64,000 bases of DNA from contig VWND01000010.1 of the NCBI GenBank assembly GCA_009599575.1, positions 826,501 to 890,500 of the forward strand. The letters run 5' to 3'. Shown here piece by piece: positions 57,276-64,000 of the stretch. How positions within the stretch are numbered: the stretch's first letter is position 1; the number at the start of each line of letters is the position of its first letter. The notes beneath the pieces were generated by a model. It was not told the DNA's origin, ran no database searches, and saw only the letters and a list, made by a program, of their open reading frames with translations. Origin of the DNA: Blumeriella jaapii (Eukaryota > Ascomycota > Leotiomycetes > Helotiales > Drepanopezizaceae). The position numbers and the translations under genes were made by a program.

Positions 57276-58469
57276 CCGGCCTGCCTCTGCTGCATCGGAA
57301 TCCTCGGCTGCTGAAGGGGACGGATTCTCGACGCCGCCCTCTTCGCCTCCGTCGTCGGATTCGAAGTCTGCGTCTGAGAGGGCGTCCTGTTCTTGTGCCT
57401 GTGCTACTCTGCTGTTGGCAAGGCTGGCCCCAAACAAGGTGGAAATTGAATGTGGTGCACTTACTGAAAAACTTGATAGCGCCTGGCCACAAATCCTCGC
57501 TGATGGCTATGGCGAGATCATCACCATCAGGGAAGATCTCCAGGCTCATGTCTGAATCTTCGTCTTCTTCCTCGCTCTCCGCTTCGGCCCCCGCGTCTCT
57601 CCCAACCTCGTCTTCCTCAGGTCTCTTCCCCGCCTTGCGAGCTTCGCGTTTGCGGATCTCGAGGGCATTCGCCTCGGCGCTCTCCTCGGCCGTGACATGT
57701 CGGCCCACGAACCCGAACCAGGCGAAAAAGGACCGACCCCCCATGCTCGTCCCATCAATATGCTTCTTCAGCGCCTTTTGCTCCGGCGTGAGCCCGGCTT
57801 TCTTATCCTTCGCCAGGCCATGCGTGGTGGCAGGAGACTGCCGCTCGGCCTCCCACGCTTTAAGCACCAACCCAAGCACCCCCCCCGTCAAGTCCCTGCC
57901 CTCCTTCCACTCAATCGCCACCGGCTCGCTCACCAGGCCCGTCCACCCATCCTTTGCTCTCCGCCACCAGAACTTCTTTTCCAGGCTGGCATTGCGGAAG
58001 TACTCGTTCTCCTGGAACCCGAAGGTGATGCTGACCGATCTGGGATCGCCGTCCGGGAGCTCGGCTTCGAAATGCGACACGGAGAGGGACGAGAGGGAGG
58101 ACAGCAGGAGCGCCGAGTCCGACGGTTGGATGTACTGGTCGATGTCGGGCGGCGCTTGCTCGAGGACGAGGGGCCAGAAATTGGGGATCTGCGATACGAT
58201 CTTGGAGCGGTTGGCGTAGAGGGGTTTGGTGAGAGCAATTTGCTGGCGGACTGAGGCGCGTCGATGTCAGTCGAGACGTGGAAAGGGAGGAGGGGAGGAA
58301 GGGAGAACGAGAGGGCCGTCAAGGGCGTCTTTGCCGCCGAGGCCAATTGACACGGTGGAAAGCGGGTGCTGCAGCACATACTGATTTCTACCTCGACGTT
58401 ATCGAATTCTCTCTCGATGTCGGCCAGATCTTCGTACGAGATGGGCGTTTCCTCCAGCGCGACGGCCAT
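57249..58469 (-). CDS. VPS75: NAP-family histone chaperone, Vps75-like
   Basis: A nuclear histone chaperone of the NAP/SET family; Vps75 stimulates and stabilises Rtt109. The model is complement(join(57249..57403,57465..58250,58382..58469)), 342 aa. A dimerisation helix opens the protein (DLADIEREFDNVEVEIIRQQ), with KPLYANRSKIVSQIPNFWP next. The earmuff domain includes SVSITFGFQENEYFRNASLE, SFFAWFGFVG and DLAIAISEDLWPGAIKFFTQ. The tail is acidic (DADFESDDGGEEGG) and ends PKKKQRSS. Start Met at 58469 has a good context (GCCATGG); an in-frame ATG at 58502 would add 11 residues. Intron 2 (57404-57464, 61 nt) has no in-frame stop; see findings. Assignment to Vps75 rather than another NAP is by length and domain order. 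Confidence 0.82.
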
Positions 58470-58946
58470 GGCGACGGTTGCAAAGGCGAACTTGGGGGGC
58501 ATGCGCTTGCGGCCTCGCAGCTGTAGGTATGAGGTTACGAAGGTGAAGGCGAAGTCTGCGACGTGTGATGTAAGGTAATGTGTGGAGAGAGACGTTGGAT
58601 CGGGTGGTCGATGGTATCGTCCATGGAGATTTTGGATTTTGGAAAACACACAAATTTTAGGTAGGTCATTAGTGCTTGACGTCGATAGCAAACAGACAAA
58701 CCCCGACACTAACCCATCCCATCCGTCTCCATCCCGCTTTTGTGTGTCTCGGCCTTCATCGACCATCAACTCTCAAGCTCCTCGACTTCGCAATTGTCGC
58801 ATCGGCTCTTTGTCGTTCACTCAGGTACATACAGTAAACTCGGTAGCAGAATCGCAAGCTTCCCAACCACATTCACACACACACACACACACACACTTAC
58901 ATTTCACAGAATCTGTGCGACCGTCACCTGCCTGCGCTTCGCCGTC
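58470..58946. promoter_or_regulatory. Divergent promoter, VPS75-like / asparaginase
   Basis: 477 bp between divergent start codons (444 bp if the ATG at 58502 is used). It contains a (CA)n microsatellite at about 58873-58902, close to the asparaginase start. No specific site recognised. Confidence 0.4.
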
Positions 58947-61011
58947 ATGGCAACGCAATACCCCGAGGCTCGGGTCCTGATCATCATGACCGGTGGCACG
59001 ATATGCATGAGAGCTTCGCCTGAAGGTTTGGTTCCGGCGAAGGGCTTTTTAAGGGAAGGGATGGCGCCGAGACCGAGTTTTAATGATGGGTCCATGCCTG
59101 GTATGTGTTTCCTCTCTTTTTCTCTCTCTTTTCTCTTGCTTTTCTCTCTCCCTCTCTCTCTCTCTTCTTTTCCCTTGAATTGTTTCTTGCTTGGTCTATG
59201 TCACGTTGCCTTCCATATCTTGTCCTGAAATTCGTGCTTGCTCGTTGGCTACTTTGTTGGCTTTGTCACGAATCGAGAGATGCACTCTTTTACGGGACTT
59301 TCTTGAGCTAGCGGTGATGGTATTTCCTGAGAAGATTTCATGGCGAGATGTTGCTCTCTCGACGATGGTCGGAACGTTAAAGAGGACTTTCCCTTGCGAG
59401 CGCACACTCGTCCATCAAATGAATGCAGTGTGCCACATGACTTTTTTTCTTTTTTTTTTTTTGTTCAAAAGAGAAAGGTACCTAATTAGATGAGGAAGGG
59501 ATCGGGCCTTTCTCCCAAGGCGTTTCTTCCGAGGTGCGGATTTCATGGACTTAGTCCTTGTGTCTGTCTTCCGTCGTCGCCTTGCGACCTTTCATCCAAA
59601 CAATGTCTCAGAGGACCACTAAGCTAATGTTTTCCCAGATCCCCTTCCAGTGATGAGAAGTGCCACAACAAAAGAATACCATCCCAGCCTTCGCACCCCG
59701 CCAAGCACCTACTCTCGGCACGTTCGCTATACGCTCTACGAGTTCCCCATCCTCCTCGATTCCTCCTCCATCTCCTCGGATGGCTGGACGCAGATCGCAA
59801 CTACAATCCAAAACAACTACTCCTTGTTCGATGGCTTCGTCGTCCTCCACGGCACAGACAGCCTCGCCTACACTTCATCTGCGCTCTCGTTCATGCTCTC
59901 TCATCTCGGCAAGCCCATCATCTTGACAGGCTCGCAAGCGTCCATCTTCTCACTCCAGTCAGATGCGGTCGACAACCTTCTCGGGTCCCTCATCCTCGCA
60001 GGTACATTCATAATCCCCGAGGTCTGCCTTTTCTTCCATCACAACCTGTATCGCGGAAATCGTTGTACCAAGGTTTCCGCTTCTTCCTTCAATGCCTTTG
60101 CCTCTCCCAACTGTGAGCCCCTTGCCAAAGTCTCAGCCATGGGCGCCGAAGTCAACTGGGCCCTCATACGCCGCCCGAAAAGCCTGGCCAAGTTTGACGT
60201 ACAGACGAATTTAGACACGGCACACGTTGCTTGTCTTCGCATTTTCCCGGGCATCAAACCCGAGATGCTAGATTCTGTCCTTCACGTCCCCAATCTCCGC
60301 GGTTTGATCCTTGAGACTTTCGGCGCAGGTAACGCACCATCAGGAGCTGATGGCAGTATGGTAAACGTTATTAAGTCCGCCGTCGCACGCGGTATTGTTA
60401 TTGTCAACGTCTCTCAATGCCAGTCTGGCTCTGTCTCGCCTCTTTATGCGCCAGCCACAGCACTCGGAGAAGCCGGTGTCGTTTTTGGGCATGACCTTAC
60501 AACCGAAGCAGCGTTAACCAAGCTCTCCTTCTTGCTTACCCTCCCAGGCCTCTCGTACGAGGACATTGCCTCACAGATGGAGTTCTCTATCCGTGGCGAG
60601 ATGACAGAGAACCCCAGCATGGCATTCTCGCACCCGGGCACTGGCATCCCGACGCTCCAAGACTCACAAGCTGCATTCACAACCTTGGGATACGCTATTA
60701 CGAAGGGCTCGTTGGAAACAGTCAAAACGCTATTAGATGGCGACCAATTTGGTCTTTTGGGAGCGAAGGATTATGCGGAGAACACAGCGCTACATCTTGC
60801 TGCCGTTGGTCCTTGTATTGAGATGTTAAGGGAGCTGCTAACAAGGGGTGCGAGTGTGCATGCTCGAAACCTGGCGGGAAATACACCATTGTATCTTGCG
60901 ACGAAAGTCGGAAATGCAGAAGCTGTGAAAATTCTCGAAGAAACAGGGGCGATGTTGCATGTAGACGAGGTAGAAGGCATAAACAATGCTGATGTTAATG
61001 AAAAGCAATAA
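58947..61011 (+). CDS. Cytosolic L-asparaginase with ankyrin repeats
   Basis: Hydrolyses L-asparagine to aspartate and ammonia; belongs to the bacterial-type I asparaginase / 60-kDa lysophospholipase group. The model is join(58947..59100,59639..61011), 508 aa. Active-site motif one is MTGGTICM (catalytic Thr in TGGTI, 15-19) and motif two is VLHGTDSLAYTSSALSFML with the HGTD Thr-Asp pair. The Lys/Asp region and GLILETFGAGNAPS loop match the C-terminal lobe. Residues ~390-490 hold ankyrin units (NTALHLAAVGPCIEMLRELL; NTPLYLATKVGNAEAVKILE), as in eukaryotic members. There is no signal peptide, so it is cytosolic. The intron is 538 nt, far longer than others here, with CT-rich tracts and a GCTAAT branch-like site before TTTCCCAG. 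Confidence 0.9.
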
Positions 61012-61598
61012 AATGAAATGAAAACTTCCAAAAAAAAAAAAAGGCAATACAACGTAATGAAAAACAGGGACCAGATAAAAAATTTGTTGGAAACATCTTT
61101 ATCTTCTTGATTCGACGATTTGTACAGTACTACGATTGAAGCGTATTTTTGAAAACAACCGGTTTTACTTCGAAATTACGAACCGTAAAGCTTCGAGTAC
61201 TAACAGAAAAATAACGAATCTAGAGATACGAACTGATCACTTATTCGAATTTCTGTATCAGATTGCGCGATTTACTTCGAGAAACTTAGGTCAGAGAGGG
61301 ACTAGTTGCTGAATATATTTACTACCACCTAGGTTAAACTGGCCAAAAAACGCAATGATCGAGTTCGGGCTCGATCAGCTATTCTACTTTCTATAGTGCT
61401 TCGTGTATGCAACGCCCTATACCCTTACATGCAGTACATTACCCCCTCCCCCTCTTCTACTGTACAGCACATATACTGTCTGTACCGTATATACTCTGAC
61501 ACGCCAAGGAGTTAAAGTCCTTGTCTTATACCAGAGCTCAGGGGAACCGACGATCAAGGTCTAACATCGATGTACTGGATGTGCAGCCAATCGCAAAA
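61012..61598. other. Intergenic region
   Basis: 587 bp, A+T-leaning; a poly-A run at 61031-61042 and TACTGTAC-type words near 61128 and 61455-61497. No gene. Confidence 0.45.
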
Positions 61599-62610
61599 AT
61601 GTCAACACCAGAGTCGTTAGACAGGACCACTCACCTCAAGGACAACAACAAGGACAAACCGAGCAATCGGATAGCATCCTTCTCAGCAATACTGTGCGTC
61701 GCCGTCGCCGCCGTCGCCATCTACCTCGCTCCAGAGATCCTTAAGGCGTATTCAAAGCTCTCGCAGGAGATACATGAGCACCAATACACAACAACGATCA
61801 TTTCCTACGATCCACTTATCATCCATATTGAGAACTTTCTATCCTCCGCAGAGGCAAGCCACTTGAAGGATCTTGCGTTAGTACACCCAGCTCCTCAACC
61901 TGACATCTCTCTCTCTCTCTTTCTTTCCCTCGGTTCATCAAAGTCAACCACAGACCCCATTGCTTTCCATTCTCTCCCTCCACGCTCCTAATTGCTAACA
62001 TGTGCCCCTACCCAGCAATGGAAAATACAGTCAATCTGCCGTCGTCGACCAAGGTGCCAAAAAAGGAGCCGACAAGATCGGTTCAGAGCGACGCAGCGAA
62101 ACGGCGGTTCTGCCTGGGGACGATACGGTCGTCCAAGCTGTGACTGCTCGCGCGGCACGCTTCCAAGGGTTCGTACCCGTGAACCACTTCGAGCCGCTGC
62201 AGACAACGAAATACGGGGTCGGAGGCGAGTACCTAGGTCATTACGACCTGCTGTCTCCTGTGCAGCGGGCAGTGCGCCACGATGGCTTATCGTATAATTC
62301 CTCTGAGGTCGGCACGGATCGAGTCACGACATTCTTTGCGATATTGGATGACAACTGTGGCGAGGGATGCGGCACTCGGTTCCCGAGGATCATGATCGAT
62401 TGGCAACAGGAAAGTCGGGAGTTTTGCAAGTTCGTGGACTGTGATGAGAGCATGTTGACATTCAAACCGCAAGTCGGTAATGCTGTGTTCTGGAAGAACA
62501 TGCGGGAGGATGGATCGATTCATGAGGATACCTTACACACGGGTCTGCCAGTGGTAAGTGGGACCAAGATAGGACTCAACATCTGGACGAGAGATGGCCA
62601 GTACTCCTAG
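61599..62610 (+). CDS. Membrane-anchored prolyl 4-hydroxylase-like 2OG/Fe(II) oxygenase
   Basis: A 2-oxoglutarate- and Fe(II)-dependent dioxygenase of the P4H alpha-subunit-like family, predicted type II membrane protein of the secretory pathway; substrate unknown. The model is join(61599..61876,62016..62610), 290 aa. A membrane anchor covers residues ~27-47 (FSAILCVAVAAVAIYLAPEI). The metal triad is His168-x-Asp170 (EYLGHYDLL) and His267 (DTLHTGLPV), with Lys277 (SGTKIGLNIW) placed to bind the 2OG carboxylate. Cys207/Cys211 (DNCGEGCG) may form a disulphide. The intron (61877-62015) uses donor GTTAGT and joins KDLA to NGKYSQS. Start ATG 61599; the frame opens upstream with TTG only. It converges on the bL27m gene. 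Confidence 0.88.
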
Positions 62611-63160
62611 GTGTGGCCTCGGAGATGTGATGTAGCTGTGGAAAAGGCCTTGGAAAGAGAGGTGATGGACGACGGGAAAACCATACTTCACCTGCCAGCG
62701 TGTCGGAGACGCGCCAGGTAGGTAGGTAGGTAGGTATCTTGGGAGCTCACTTCTACCCAGAAACGCTTCGCAGCGTCTCAGGATAGAAAATGTACATCGA
62801 ATACAACAACCCTGAATGCAAGACTTATGTTCAGCAACTGTGTAGCCAAAAGCGGCTGTTCTTGCGCATCTCTGTTTAACATGCGGCCCGCCTTGCTTTG
62901 TTGCTTGGAGCTCGCTACGGGTCATTTATACAAATTCAATAACAGCCTGAAAAATCCGATCTGTGCTCTCTTATTGTATAACTTGTTTCCTATCTACTGT
63001 ACATCGTATCACCGAGGAAGGTCGCTTACTGTTGGTACTTTGCCACAGCATTGGTATCGGACACAGACACTTCGAAATGTGCAATAGTAGACCTTGCAAG
63101 GACACTTTTTTGCATCAGACCGTAGAATCTGAGGGTGAAAGGCAAATGTCTCACCTCGCT
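62611..63160. other. Convergent intergenic region
   Basis: 550 bp with a short (GTAG)n run near 62717-62735 and a TACTGTAC word near 62996. No gene. Confidence 0.45.
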
Positions 63161-63979
63161 CTACCTGATTTTCCTTCCCAGACTTTTCTTCTCTGCATTC
63201 TTCGCCTTCCTCACATTCGCCTTCCTCCAAGCCGTCCACCGATCTCTCGGCAGAAACTCCCTGACCCTAACCTTAGCCTCTCCGCCGCCCTACCAATTTC
63301 CCAGTTAGCCTCTCTGTACATATATCCTGGCCTCATCTTCAACTCCCTGCCCTCCTCGCCCTTCCTCTTTTTGAGCTTCTCCGTCCTCACTGCCATTGGC
63401 ACACCTGGGCTGCCATCCGCTTCCGCAACGAGACCCGTATCGATTTCCACAACCCTTGGAGCTGTCTCCATCTTTTCAGCAGTCATATTCACTCGCCGTC
63501 TGCGCATGCTGTTTCGAGGCAACGGAAGAACTTGGTCGCGCTCGAACACCACGCCGATGTACTGGCGCTTGGGGTGCCTTTCTGGATCTTTGTAGTACTT
63601 CACGTAGCCGTGGTGGGTGGCGTATATGGTGTGGTCGCGGCCCATGGCGCAATTGTCACCAGGAAACCAGTGCGTGCCGCGTTGGCGGAAGATGATGTTG
63701 CCTGGGATCACGTATTGCTCTATGTAAAGTCATTAACCATTGCCTATGCTTATGAGCATTAGGGATATGAAAACCAACCTCCGGATTTCTTAGCACCTAG
63801 TCTCTTCCCCGGTCCATCTTTCGCCTTGTTGACTGCTCCCTGTGCTTTGTGATGTGCCCATCTCACACCCCCCAGACTCCCGGTTCCCTTCTGCGTCCTA
63901 ATTGCCAGCTGCGCAAACGCATGGTTCAGGCAAGTTGTGTGTGATATTGTAGGTGGAGAGCGTGAAACTGAAGCCACCG
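63161..63979 (-). CDS. MRP7: Mitochondrial large-subunit ribosomal protein bL27m, partial, with apparent frameshift
   Basis: A protein of the mitochondrial 54S subunit near the peptidyl-transferase centre. Exon borders seen: about 63779-63979 and 63161-63719, with the true start beyond or near the window edge since no in-frame ATG precedes [13 protein letters not shown]. The bL27 core reads [37 protein letters not shown], then [13 protein letters not shown]. The fungal extension includes [19 protein letters not shown]. At about 63277 the frame must shift by one base: in the original frame the protein ends 63211 in unrelated sequence, but one frame over continues [20 protein letters not shown] to a stop at 63161, the expected family tail. 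This is most likely a one-base deletion, natural or from sequencing. Confidence 0.82.
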
Positions 63980-64000
63980 TCGCCCGTATTGGAAATTGTA

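Overview
The window looks like a gene-rich nuclear contig of a filamentous ascomycete (Pezizomycotina). The evidence is short GT-AG introns of about 45-130 nt, fungal-only families (Rtt109, Ugo1, NmrA, But2, Trk), a tRNA-Leu(AAG) with an 18-nt intron, and a roughly balanced base composition with pyrimidine-rich leaders. I could not fix the genus. No transposon, CRISPR array, rRNA gene or virus-like gene was recognised. About twenty protein genes and one tRNA are supported; exon structures were worked out by hand from reading frame, splice sites and family alignment.

Layout. 1-8 kb: an MFS anion permease of the allantoate/nicotinate type, the tRNA, and a fucose-lectin gene with six exons. 9-12 kb: the H3K56 acetyltransferase Rtt109, divergent from the mitochondrial ribosomal protein mL57. 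15-20 kb: a KEN-box nuclear protein and S-adenosylmethionine decarboxylase with a long uORF-bearing leader. 21.7-27.3 kb: a tight housekeeping block, Ugo1 <> Yah1-type ferredoxin >< Rrp15 <> SRP54, using shared divergent promoters. 28.8-30 kb: an NmrA-like reductase. 33.6-41.8 kb: a small conserved-looking protein, a secreted But2-domain protein and a Trk potassium transporter. 42.3-47.3 kb: a four-helix membrane protein and a repeat-bearing membrane protein. 49.5-53.1 kb: an unknown nuclear protein with a cupin-like tail and phosphatase inhibitor 2. 54.8-56.5 kb: NmrA itself. 57.2-64 kb: a Vps75-type NAP chaperone, a cytosolic asparaginase with ankyrin repeats, a membrane prolyl-4-hydroxylase-like oxygenase, and mitochondrial bL27, which carries an apparent frameshift and runs off the right edge.

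Functional links: Rtt109 and Vps75, partners in H3 acetylation, lie about 47 kb apart. The permease, NmrA and the asparaginase all touch nitrogen nutrition. Ugo1, ferredoxin, mL57 and bL27m serve the mitochondrion. None of these is an obvious cluster. The most unusual signals are a Vps75 intron whose retention would swap an acidic tail for a basic one with the same last residues, two GC-AG introns, two introns that are open and in frame, candidate uORFs upstream of the SAM decarboxylase, a bL27m frameshift, and a dispersed TACTGTAC-type motif confined to intergenic DNA. I found no convincing wholly new multi-gene system.
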